From contig BQJC01000001.1 in assembly GCA_021604505.1 (NCBI GenBank), positions 682,001 to 746,000 on the forward strand: 64,000 nucleotides of DNA, given 5' to 3'. Of the stretch, positions 17,177 to 23,935 are shown one piece after another. The stretch's first letter is position 1, and the number at the start of each line of letters is the position of its first letter. The DNA comes from Nitrospinaceae bacterium (lineage in GTDB: Bacteria; Nitrospinota; Nitrospinia; Nitrospinales; VA-1). Below the pieces are notes generated by a model that worked only from the letters and a program-made list of their open reading frames with translations, was not told where the DNA came from and ran no database searches. Position numbers and translations under genes: made by a program.

Positions 17177-18778
17177 ATGATCAAAAACTCTTACGCTCTT
17201 TTGATAGTCGCCATTCCCATTTTAACGGGCTATGTCATTCAGGTTTCTCGTGGCCGCACATCCCTTTTGCCTATTGATGCCTATTTGGTTTTTTATGCGT
17301 TCAGTCTGGTCTTTGCTTTGTTCGTTCTGGGGCAGAAGGTTCATTTAGGTTCGATAAATAAAAACCTGCATTGGAATAAACAATTTGACCGGGTCAGCGA
17401 TCATGCGTTGAAAATTATTTTTCTCCTATCGGCGGTTTATTTTCTTTTGTGGACCTCGGTTTTGTGGGGAAAACTGCACTCCTTCCGTTTGGATTTTATT
17501 GATTCGGGAATCTACAGCGATATTGTCTATAACTCGGCTTACGGACAGCTGTTTTATTCCTCCCTTTATAATATCCATGGGTTGGGAGAGCATTTTTCGC
17601 CTGTGGTGCTGGCCTTTGTCCCATTCTATTGGATCAGCCCCAATGTCCTTTGGCTGTTGACGGCGCAGGTGGCTGCTTTTGCCCTGTGTCCCGTTATCTT
17701 GTTTTTTATTTGCCGGGAGATATTTCGAAATGAATCACTGTCCCGCAAAGTTGCTCTGGGTATGGCTGTCTTATGGTTCGCGTTTCCCACCATGCTCAAT
17801 GCTGTTCAGACAGGATTCCACCCTTCCACCTTATCTCCCCCGTTTATTCTACTGGGTTTTTATTTTCTGGTTGCCAATCGCTTGCGAAGGTTTTGGGCGG
17901 TCATGGTTCTACTTTTGTGTTTCAAGGAGAACCTGGCTTTAGTTTGGATTTCATTTGGTTTGTATTCCTTCCTGGTTTTAAAGAGAAAAACTCTGGGGAC
18001 GGCCTTGATCCTGATAGGCGGCTTTTGGGGGATCGCGGTCGTAAAATGGGTCATCCCATTTTTTAGAGGCGAGGGTTGGGGCCATGTCGGTAGAATCGGG
18101 CCCACCGACCACATCTATTACAAATTAAAATATTTGTTTCTCTATTTGTTTGTGCCTCTGGGTTTTCTTTCTTTAGCAAACTGGCAGTCGTCTTTGATGA
18201 TCTGGCCTCCCATTTTGCTCAATCTTGCCGTTAAATATACGAAGCAGCTGCATGGCGTTTATCATTACGATGACATCATCGTTCCGGTTTTGTTTCTCGC
18301 CGCAATCAGCGCCCTGGCGGCAGGAAAGTATCGTCCCCTGATGAGAAAGATAAAGGTGATGAACGCCAGGTATTTAATGTGCTGGCTGTTGGTTCCCATT
18401 GGATTTTCGTTTTTTTTCCCGGTGGAGCGCTTGATCCAATATTGTCCCAGCGCAACGCACCGTGGAATTGCGGAAGAATTGAAACAGGTGAAAGAACGCT
18501 GGCCGCAAAAAACCATTCATGTGCAACACAATTTGAGGATGGTTTTGAACCGGTACGGAAAAACCGAAAGCTTGGGAAGGGACTGGCGGGGTTGGAAGTT
18601 CGAGCCCGGGGACCTGATCCTTCTGGCCCCGGATCTTAGAGAAATTAAATCCAACAAATACTATAATTTAAAAAAGGAATACACCAACATTTTGAAGTTC
18701 TTTGAAGACAGCTCAGGCAACCAGTTCAAGCGAATCAACGAACCGTTTCATTTTCTCCAAGTTTATGAAGTGCTTTAA
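17177..18778 (+). CDS. DUF2079 multi-spanning membrane protein
   Basis: 533 residues with about ten membrane helices. The first extracytoplasmic loop has Phe-Ile-Asp-Ser-Gly-Ile-Tyr and, after about 30 residues, Gly-Glu-His-Phe-Ser-Pro-Val, both hallmarks of DUF2079. This family resembles GT-C-type polytopic glycosyltransferases, in which such acidic loop residues can be catalytic, but no reaction has been assigned to it. A soluble C-terminal tail (about 425-533) follows the last helix. The gene stands alone between a small secreted-protein gene and an outer-membrane protein gene. Confidence 0.85.
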   Translation: MIKNSYALLIVAIPILTGYVIQVSRGRTSLLPIDAYLVFYAFSLVFALFVLGQKVHLGSINKNLHWNKQFDRVSDHALKIIFLLSAVYFLLWTSVLWGKLHSFRLDFIDSGIYSDIVYNSAYGQLFYSSLYNIHGLGEHFSPVVLAFVPFYWISPNVLWLLTAQVAAFALCPVILFFICREIFRNESLSRKVALGMAVLWFAFPTMLNAVQTGFHPSTLSPPFILLGFYFLVANRLRRFWAVMVLLLCFKENLALVWISFGLYSFLVLKRKTLGTALILIGGFWGIAVVKWVIPFFRGEGWGHVGRIGPTDHIYYKLKYLFLYLFVPLGFLSLANWQSSLMIWPPILLNLAVKYTKQLHGVYHYDDIIVPVLFLAAISALAAGKYRPLMRKIKVMNARYLMCWLLVPIGFSFFFPVERLIQYCPSATHRGIAEELKQVKERWPQKTIHVQHNLRMVLNRYGKTESLGRDWRGWKFEPGDLILLAPDLREIKSNKYYNLKKEYTNILKFFEDSSGNQFKRINEPFHFLQVYEVL

Positions 18779-18838
18779 AATTTACGGGTAAAGCGGGATC
18801 AGGTCGTATATTGCTTTTTTCGACCATGGAAAAACCGG

Positions 18839-19768
18839 TCAATAGGAAATTACGAAATCAACATTGGTCCTCCAATCAAAGAGATCTTTCTGACCGCTGA
18901 CAGATTTCTCATAGCCCGCACCCATTTGAATATGCCGATTGAACTTGTAGCGGGCGCCTACGCCAAGAGTGACAACCGTCCCTGAGTCGGTGCTTCCAAA
19001 GTTGACGATGTCATTGCCCTCGAAGCTTGCTATTCCCGTTCGATTGCCATCGTCGATAGTGGTCAATCCATTGACCTCAATTAAAGGAAAAAAGTTTTTA
19101 AACAGCTCATAATTCACCCCTCCCGACCAATGCCAAAAGGAACTGTCGTGATTGCGATCGAGAGCCAGGTCGACGCCGGTGCTTCCCTGCAAGCCTAACT
19201 TTCCATAGGCCTTAGCGCCGGTAACAAACAGATCGATCAGCCCGTCGCCGCCGTCGCCTTGCGGGCCGTTTCCTTGAAAATCGATTCCTCCCGTAGAAAT
19301 ATTCCCGGTCGGCGGCTCATACTCAAAACCTACGGTGAGATACTTTTGTTCTTGATGATTGGAGATAAGAGCATACTTGAGACCGGCGGAGATGTTTATA
19401 AAGCCATGCGTGTCCGGCAGAACACTGTCAAAATTTAAATCTGCATATCCGTCTTTTGAGGCGATAAAACCCAGCCGTTCCGTTAAAGCCACCCTCAACT
19501 CGACTGCAAAGAGGTTTATATTCCCGCCACCGGTCACAAATTTGGAGGGAATGACATTATGAATAAAGATTGGGCGTGCTTCGGTGGTTATATAAGCAGT
19601 TTCATTTCGAATCGGGTTGGCTAATGGCGGGACATAGCGTTCATTTTCACTTTTTCCCAAAGATCCACGCAGGTCAAGCTCAAACCCCAATGCCGGAGTT
19701 GAAAAAAACAAAATAAGAAATAGATGAACTGCCAGGGTCCGCATTTTGCGCTTCAAAGTCATTTTCAT
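18839..19768 (-). CDS. Predicted outer-membrane beta-barrel protein
   Basis: 309 residues with a signal peptide (about 1-28, Ala-Leu-Gly end). The rest is rich in alternating polar/hydrophobic strands and Gly/Asn/Asp turns, and ends in Val-Ile-Ser-Tyr, an aromatic C-terminus as expected for insertion by the BAM complex. About 10-12 strands can be drawn. No family name is evident. It resembles conserved hypothetical porin-like proteins and could be a transport or structural barrel. GGGAGGG lies just before the ATG. The gene is convergent with the DUF2079 gene. Confidence 0.78.
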   Translation of the reverse strand: MKMTLKRKMRTLAVHLFLILFFSTPALGFELDLRGSLGKSENERYVPPLANPIRNETAYITTEARPIFIHNVIPSKFVTGGGNINLFAVELRVALTERLGFIASKDGYADLNFDSVLPDTHGFINISAGLKYALISNHQEQKYLTVGFEYEPPTGNISTGGIDFQGNGPQGDGGDGLIDLFVTGAKAYGKLGLQGSTGVDLALDRNHDSSFWHWSGGVNYELFKNFFPLIEVNGLTTIDDGNRTGIASFEGNDIVNFGSTDSGTVVTLGVGARYKFNRHIQMGAGYEKSVSGQKDLFDWRTNVDFVISY

Positions 19769-20061
19769 TTCCCTCCCGTTATTTTAAGCTTGGCTGTCTG
19801 GGCTAGATCCACGAAGGCCGTAATTTATGTAAATGCTTAAGAATTTTTGAAAATGGCTCAGAATAAAAAATTTTTGAATCAGGCCACCGAATATAAAGGC
19901 ACACGAACACAGCGACCCTCTTACCGACCCATGCTCCCGGTAGTCAGAAAAATGAGCTTTTTTAGACGCATTTCTCCCTGTAGTCAGGTTCACAAGCTAA
20001 AGATTATGGAATCGGTAAATTTATTCCCTCATATTTGCTTTTTTTTTCTAATGAACCATCA

Positions 20062-20090
20062 TTGACATTCTCAAAAGGCGGATTTAAATT
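20062..20090 (+). promoter_or_regulatory. Sigma-70 promoter of the Sel1-repeat gene
   Basis: Consensus TTGACA (20062-20067), a 17-base spacer and TAAATT (20085-20090) lie 26 bases before the ATG at 20117. The rest of the 19769-20116 gap is AT-rich and holds nothing else I can support. Confidence 0.65.
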
Positions 20091-20116
20091 GAGCCTGATG
20101 AAAAAAGGAGGGGAGA

Positions 20117-20524
20117 ATGAACTCACTTCACAAATCGCTAAAATCTAAAAGGCTCATTTTAATAGCGGTTGCTTTTCTTTTACTCAATACCTCTGTACTG
20201 GGGCATGCGGATACCAGTATCGAATTCCAATTGGCTCTGGAAGCTTATGAAAAAGGGGATTACAAAGCGGCCTATACAATGTTTAAACCACTGGCAGAAC
20301 AGGGTGATCATGATGCCCAGTTTTGCCTGGGAGTGATGCACGCCAACGGATACGGTGTTCCGAAAGACTACATTCAAGCCCATATGTGGTTAAATCTTGC
20401 CGGCATGGGAGGAGATAAAAAAACAGAGGAGTTAAGGGATTTTGTGGAGAAGCACATGACCCCCTTCGATATTTCGGCGTCTCAGAAACTGGCCCGCGAA
20501 TGGATGAAAGAACATGCGAAATAA
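20117..20524 (+). CDS. Secreted Sel1-like repeat protein
   Basis: 135 residues. A signal peptide (about 1-31, cleavage likely after Gly-His-Ala) is followed by Sel1/TPR-like helices. The diagnostic Ala-Gln-Phe-Cys-Leu-Gly-Val-Met...Gly-Tyr-Gly-Val-Pro-Lys-Asp segment of a Sel1 repeat lies around residues 72-90. The protein ends in a charged helix. Such exported one- to two-repeat proteins are usually periplasmic scaffolds, and no partner is evident. GGAGGGGAG precedes the ATG. It is transcribed from its own promoter. Confidence 0.85.
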   Translation: MNSLHKSLKSKRLILIAVAFLLLNTSVLGHADTSIEFQLALEAYEKGDYKAAYTMFKPLAEQGDHDAQFCLGVMHANGYGVPKDYIQAHMWLNLAGMGGDKKTEELRDFVEKHMTPFDISASQKLAREWMKEHAK

Positions 20525-20639
20525 GTCCTGCTCGATATAATCCGGCGAATGCAGTTCTCAAAAAAAATGTCACAGAAAAATTAAAATCCCAGAAAAACGG
20601 TTGACAAAATGCGGACCGGGAAACAAATTAAAGCTAACG

Positions 20640-20758
20640 AACGGGAAGGGCAACCCTTCCAATTCAAGTCAGAGTGTGTAAAAGGGGGAATGGCTTAAAC
20701 TCCGCTTCTCCCTGGAAATTTGGGAACCATTTTCCCTTCACACTCTGGCTTGTTTTTT
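20640..20758 (+). ncRNA. Candidate small RNA with a 21-bp stem and intrinsic terminator
   Basis: A consensus -35 TTGACA (20601-20606) with a weak -10 (around 20624-20629) precedes two structures. The first is the tight hairpin GGAAGGG/CCCTTCC (20644-20660). The second is a long stem made of CAGAGTGTG (20670-20678) with CACACTCTG (20739-20747), continued by AAGGGGGAATGG with CCATTTTCCCTT. That is 21 pairs, two of them G-U, with only a TA bulge. T6 follows shortly after (20753-20758). No credible ORF lies in it. It could instead be an elaborate terminator for the Sel1-repeat gene. Confidence 0.5.
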
Positions 20759-20845
20759 AACAGCCATCCCTTGGATTCCTGCCAGATATATAGTTTCTCC
20801 CCACCGAACGGCCAGAACCCGATATGCTGAAAATGTTCCATTTTT

Positions 20846-20877
20846 TGCAAGAATGATTGAAAAATCATAAACTTGCA
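20846..20877. promoter_or_regulatory. Nested palindrome, probable activator site
   Basis: TGCAAG (20846-20851) pairs with CTTGCA (20872-20877), and inside it ATGATT (20853-20858) pairs with AATCAT (20863-20868). It lies roughly 80-110 bases before the start expected from the sigma-54 promoter, the usual place for an enhancer-binding protein. Its role is inferred from position and symmetry. Confidence 0.5.
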
Positions 20878-20930
20878 GACTGCCCTGGAGGAGATCGGTT
20901 GATAACGCGCGGTTTTTCAATGGCCTGGAC

Positions 20931-20948
20931 TTGGTACGGAAATTGCTT
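20931..20948 (+). promoter_or_regulatory. Sigma-54 (-24/-12) promoter of the SYLF gene
   Basis: TTGGTACGGAAATTGCTT matches the sigma-54 consensus TGGYACR-N4-TTGCW at every key position, with GG (20933-20934) and GC (20945-20946) spaced as required. It is 47 bases before the ATG at 20995 and correctly oriented. Expression should need RpoN and an activator ATPase. Confidence 0.75.
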
Positions 20949-20994
20949 GCTTTAGACTAGTGAAAACCTGAATCAAATCAAAGGAGGGGCATTC

Positions 20995-21564
20995 ATGAAG
21001 GGGGATATTCGCAAATATTCAGGCGGGATGTTTGAATTTCTGCTCATTGCGCTATTCAGTTTGATATTTACATCCAGCGCCGCCGCCGCATCCGCCAAAT
21101 CCATTGATTTGGATGTGAACGAAGCTCTGGCAAACTTCAACAGGCAAGTGAACGGCAGTAAGGAATTTCTCAAAAAAGCCAAAGGCGTGCTGGTGTTCCC
21201 CTCGGTCATCAAGGCAGGGTTCGGTATCGGTGGCGAGTACGGGGAAGGGGCTCTGAGGATCAACGGCAAAACCAGGGAATATTACAATACCGTCGCCGGA
21301 TCGTTTGGGTTTCAGATTGGCGTTCAGGCCAAGACCATTATTCTCGCGTTCATGGAGAAAAGCGCCCTCGCAAAATTCAGAAACAGCGATGGCTGGAAAG
21401 TGGGCGTCGATGGTTCCGTGGCATTGATCACACTGGGCATGGGCGATTCACTCGACACCATCAACGCCAAAGACCCCATTGTGGCCTTTGTCTTTGGGCA
21501 AAAAGGCCTCATGTATAACCTGACCCTGGAAGGGTCCAAAATCACCAAACTGAATAAGAGCTGA
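20995..21564 (+). CDS. Secreted SYLF (Ysc84-type) lipid-binding protein
   Basis: 189 residues. There is a hydrophobic N-terminal export segment (about 12-34, ending in Ala-Ala-Ala-Ala-Ser), then a SYLF/DUF500 domain. The domain has Lys-Gly-Val-Leu-Val-Phe-Pro (about 63-69), Gly-Ile-Gly-Gly-Glu-Tyr-Gly-Glu-Gly (about 77-85) and Tyr-Tyr-Asn-Thr-Val-Ala-Gly-Ser-Phe-Gly-Phe-Gln (about 96-107). SYLF proteins bind acidic phospholipids, and bacterial forms are periplasmic or surface proteins without a fixed role. GGAGGGG precedes the ATG. It has a sigma-54 promoter and a strong terminator, so it is probably a single-gene regulon member. Confidence 0.9.
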   Translation: MKGDIRKYSGGMFEFLLIALFSLIFTSSAAAASAKSIDLDVNEALANFNRQVNGSKEFLKKAKGVLVFPSVIKAGFGIGGEYGEGALRINGKTREYYNTVAGSFGFQIGVQAKTIILAFMEKSALAKFRNSDGWKVGVDGSVALITLGMGDSLDTINAKDPIVAFVFGQKGLMYNLTLEGSKITKLNKS

Positions 21565-21679
21565 TACTCGCGCCCAAACCCTGAAACGCGTCACGCCCTG
21601 AGCCATCCGCACCTTCGGCGAAACGAGGGTAAAAGCGGAATCGAAACGCTGAGTTTGATTTTAATAGTTGCAGTCACTG

Positions 21680-21707
21680 CCGGGCCCTTCGGGACCCGGT
21701 TTTTTTT
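21680..21707 (+). terminator. Intrinsic terminator after the SYLF gene
   Basis: CCGGG-CCC, loop TTC, GGG-A-CCCGG (21680-21699), then T8. It has nearly the same sequence as the terminator at 22327-22353, including the CACTG before the stem. Confidence 0.85.
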
Positions 21708-21909
21708 GCGCGCGGGTTTTTACCCAGTCCCTCCCGGTTAAGAAAAATCCCGGACCCGTGATTCAGGGCACGTACACAGAAAAAATATTCCCGATTGACT
21801 TTAAACGGCGATTGGGAATAACGTATAGAAATCATCAAAACACGCGTTGAAAAAATCCTTCAAGACTCCGCTCAATTTATGGGGAAAGGAATTTTTCGGG
21901 AGGATCGAT

Positions 21910-22296
21910 ATGAAAACAAAATGGATGGCTGTTTTGTCTTTATTATTTCTCACCGGTTGCGCGACCTATGGGGATAACCTGCCTCGAACGACCTCATTAG
22001 AGCAAGTGGATCAATTAGCCGGAGCCCATCAGCCAGTCGAATACAAAGTGGGATTTAAAGAGGGCTGTGACAGCGGGTTGGTGTCCGCAGGCCACTCCTC
22101 CTACCAATTTCAAAAAGACGCCCACCGTTATTCCGTCGACGATCCCTACAAACACGGATGGGACGATGGTTACAACAAATGTCAGCAATACAAGGCACAG
22201 TCCAGAGCTTACTCGCCGGGATATTATCACCCCCGGTATTTTTATGGATTCCGGCATTTTCACCGGCACCGGCATTTTCATCGCCATTCCTGTTGA
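21910..22296 (+). CDS. Histidine-rich outer-envelope lipoprotein
   Basis: 128 residues. The frame is open from 21847, but the ATG at 21910 has GGGAGG just upstream and starts a proper lipoprotein signal peptide with lipobox Leu-Thr-Gly-Cys (Cys near residue 17). The mature part has a Glu-Tyr-Lys-Val-Gly-Phe-Lys-Glu-Gly-Cys and a Tyr-Lys-His-Gly-Trp-Asp-Asp-Gly-Tyr segment. The C-terminal tail is rich in Tyr, His, Arg and Pro with repeated Phe-His-Arg-His units, which could bind metal. The middle resembles short repeats of a conserved hypothetical lipoprotein type. Function unknown. A TTGACT at 21795-21800 may belong to its promoter. Confidence 0.8.
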   Translation: MKTKWMAVLSLLFLTGCATYGDNLPRTTSLEQVDQLAGAHQPVEYKVGFKEGCDSGLVSAGHSSYQFQKDAHRYSVDDPYKHGWDDGYNKCQQYKAQSRAYSPGYYHPRYFYGFRHFHRHRHFHRHSC

Positions 22297-22326
22297 GGGT
22301 TCCAAGCGCAAGCCATACGATCACTG

Positions 22327-22353
22327 CCGGGTCCTTTGGGGCCCGGTTTTTTT
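22327..22353 (+). terminator. Intrinsic terminator after the lipoprotein gene
   Basis: CCGGG (22327-22331) and CCCGG (22342-22346) pair with an inner TCC/GGG extension, followed by T7. It is a near copy of the terminator at 21680-21707. Confidence 0.85.
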
Positions 22354-22363
22354 ATAGACAATA

Positions 22364-22392
22364 TTGACAGGTTATAAATGCGGGTACATATT
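22364..22392 (+). promoter_or_regulatory. Sigma-70 promoter of a candidate small RNA
   Basis: Consensus TTGACA (22364-22369), a 17-base spacer and CATATT (22387-22392). Transcription would begin near 22399. No ORF with a ribosome-binding site follows before the terminator at 22532. Confidence 0.65.
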
Positions 22393-22398
22393 TTAAGT

Positions 22399-22532
22399 GA
22401 AGAGAGTTGGAGGGCAGATGTTGTGGGACGCCCTCCGACAGTGCCAGAGCGCCCTTTTAGCGTATGTTGAGTGAAGTCTCTCCCTCAACAGGTGGTGCGG
22501 GCAGACCGCATACTGGACGCTCTGGTTTTTTT
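22399..22532 (+). ncRNA. Candidate structured small RNA, about 134 nt
   Basis: The region is bounded by a good promoter and a terminator. A 10-bp hairpin GTTGGAGGGC/GCCCTCCGAC (22406-22439) is followed by an outer stem CCAGAGCG (22444-22451) with CGCTCTGG (22518-22525) and T7 (22526-22532). The outer stem encloses two inner hairpins, GTTGAG/CTCAAC and TGCGG/CCGCA, forming a branched structure. GTATG (22462-22466) could instead pair with CATAC (22509-22513), an alternative to the TGCGG/CCGCA hairpin. It matches no RNA family I can name. It may be a small RNA or the attenuated leader of the AlbA_2 gene. Confidence 0.55.
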
Positions 22533-22602
22533 ATGCCTCATTCCGGTCTGTTACCCTGCGGGTGCCCCTCAGAGGGGAGAATGAGTTTCTTCCTCTTACC
22601 TG

Positions 22603-22624
22603 TCATCCTGAGCTTGTCGAAGGA
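22603..22624. repeat. CTGAGCTTGTCGAAGG-type dispersed repeat
   Basis: The segment at 22603-22624 contains CCTGAGCTTGTCGAAGG, a short motif seen as a dispersed intergenic repeat in many unrelated bacterial genomes. It lies 24 bases before the AlbA_2 gene. Only one copy is seen in this window, so the call rests on recognising the motif. Confidence 0.5.
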
Positions 22625-22647
22625 AGGGGATAAAAAGGTAAATTGAT

Positions 22648-23805
22648 ATGCATCTTACTACAGATGAGTTTTTAGCCTTAAATGAAGAATCGCTCAAAGA
22701 ATTTCTTTGCCGTGAATTGCCAGAGGACCATTTTCTTGACTATAAAGAACAACTGTCGGGAGATAGCAAAGATGCCAAGAGTAAAGAGTTTCTTAAAGAT
22801 GTTACGGGGTTTGCAAATGCAAATGGAGGGACCATTTTAATTGGAGTTCTAGAACCCAAAGCTGGCTTGTCGGTTGATGAGCAGGTGGTGGGTTTAGAAA
22901 ATGGCGCCGATATTCAGAAACAATTAGAACATTTATTTAGGGATTGTATTGAACCAAAAGTATCTGGAGTTATAGTTAAACCAATTCCATTAACCAGTAA
23001 TAAATCGGTTGTGGTAATCCAAATCCCTCCCAGCCTTGGGAAACCCCACATGGTAAAATTTAAAAAGCATAGGACTTTTTATATTCGGCATTCAGAGGGT
23101 ACGATGCCGATGGATACTCATCAAATAAGGGAAACTGTGCTTAAAACAGCCTCTGCAGAAGATAAAGCTATTTTGTATTTGATAAAAATGGAAAAAGATT
23201 TAATTAAATATGAGAGGTCTAAGCAGGAATCACTTTTGGTTATACAAGCAATGCCAATAATTGCTCCTGAAGTTCCTTGGGACGTTCTTAGTGAGGAAAT
23301 GAGAAACAGAGTTTGGAATCATAGTGGGAGTTACGCACAATGGGGATTTGGTTTAAATTGTATGCATAAGCCACGTCCTTCTTTAGACGGTATCCGCGGT
23401 CAGGAAACTCAAGAAAATGAAATTTTTTCTGTCCATGTCCATAGGAATGGGTATATTGCCGTCTGTTATAAACATGAAAATGAAGACAATATGCCAGACA
23501 AAAAAAGATCATTTCATAAGGAATTTGGCGATTTTTTTGATTCATTCTGTGAACTTTGCACAGATTTGATTTCTATTACCCAAAATGATGTTCCTTATTT
23601 GATGAGTTGTAAATATCATTTTGCATTGAATACTTACTTTTGTCAGAAGGAACATATTGGATATAATTCTTACGGTCCTTTTGGTAAGCGAACAATGACG
23701 TGGCCAGAACAAATTCGACAACCAGGTGAGGATTTTCAGTTTATTGCAGACCGATGGTTTGAAGGGATGTATCACGCCTTTGAATTAGAGGCCCCGTCAA
23801 GATAA
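22648..23805 (+). CDS. AlbA_2 (Schlafen-like) domain protein
   Basis: 385 residues. The N-terminal ~150 residues fit the AlbA_2/Schlafen nucleic-acid-binding domain: Phe-Leu-Asp-Tyr-Lys-Glu near 28-33, Asp-Val-Thr-Gly-Phe-Ala-Asn-Ala-Asn-Gly-Gly-Thr-Ile-Leu-Ile-Gly-Val near 51-67, and Phe-Tyr-Ile-Arg near 145-148. The C-terminal ~230 residues contain many aromatic, Cys and His residues and match nothing I recognise. The gene is clearly more AT-rich than its neighbours. It sits between a candidate small RNA and a tRNA-Arg fragment, which suggests it arrived by transfer. AlbA_2 proteins occur as regulators and in defence islands; the role here is unknown. Start: ATG at 22648 with AAAAGG upstream. 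Confidence 0.85.
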   Translation: MHLTTDEFLALNEESLKEFLCRELPEDHFLDYKEQLSGDSKDAKSKEFLKDVTGFANANGGTILIGVLEPKAGLSVDEQVVGLENGADIQKQLEHLFRDCIEPKVSGVIVKPIPLTSNKSVVVIQIPPSLGKPHMVKFKKHRTFYIRHSEGTMPMDTHQIRETVLKTASAEDKAILYLIKMEKDLIKYERSKQESLLVIQAMPIIAPEVPWDVLSEEMRNRVWNHSGSYAQWGFGLNCMHKPRPSLDGIRGQETQENEIFSVHVHRNGYIAVCYKHENEDNMPDKKRSFHKEFGDFFDSFCELCTDLISITQNDVPYLMSCKYHFALNTYFCQKEHIGYNSYGPFGKRTMTWPEQIRQPGEDFQFIADRWFEGMYHAFELEAPSR

Positions 23806-23880
23806 ATGCTAACCCCCAAGGTCGCAATTTGAATTTCAGGATTGATGGTTCCAAGTCAACCCGGTTCTTTAAACGCTATT

Positions 23881-23925
23881 TTTGGCAGAATTCGAATCTG
23901 CGAACTACGGGTTAGAAGCCCGTCC
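23881..23925 (-). pseudogene. 3' half of tRNA-Arg(UCU), probable attachment-site remnant
   Basis: Read on the minus strand, ACGGG-CTTCTAA-CCCGT is a complete anticodon arm with anticodon TCT. After a short variable loop, GCAGA-TTCGAAT-TCTGC is a complete T arm. The sequence closely follows bacterial tRNA-Arg(UCU) from the anticodon stem onward. No D arm or 5' acceptor strand lies upstream, because the ABC transporter gene ends there, and no CCA follows. Integrating elements commonly target exactly this tRNA 3' half, so it is best read as one end of an integrated or decayed island. Confidence 0.75.
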
Positions 23926-23935
23926 ATTGTCTCAT

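Noticed and set aside
19847-20065. A 72-codon plus-strand open frame between the barrel and Sel1 genes
   Set aside because: It has no Shine-Dalgarno, a composition unlike a protein, and it overlaps the Sel1 gene promoter (20062-20090).
20738-20920. A 60-codon minus-strand open frame after the candidate small RNA
   Set aside because: It runs through the terminator and the palindrome and has no start signals.
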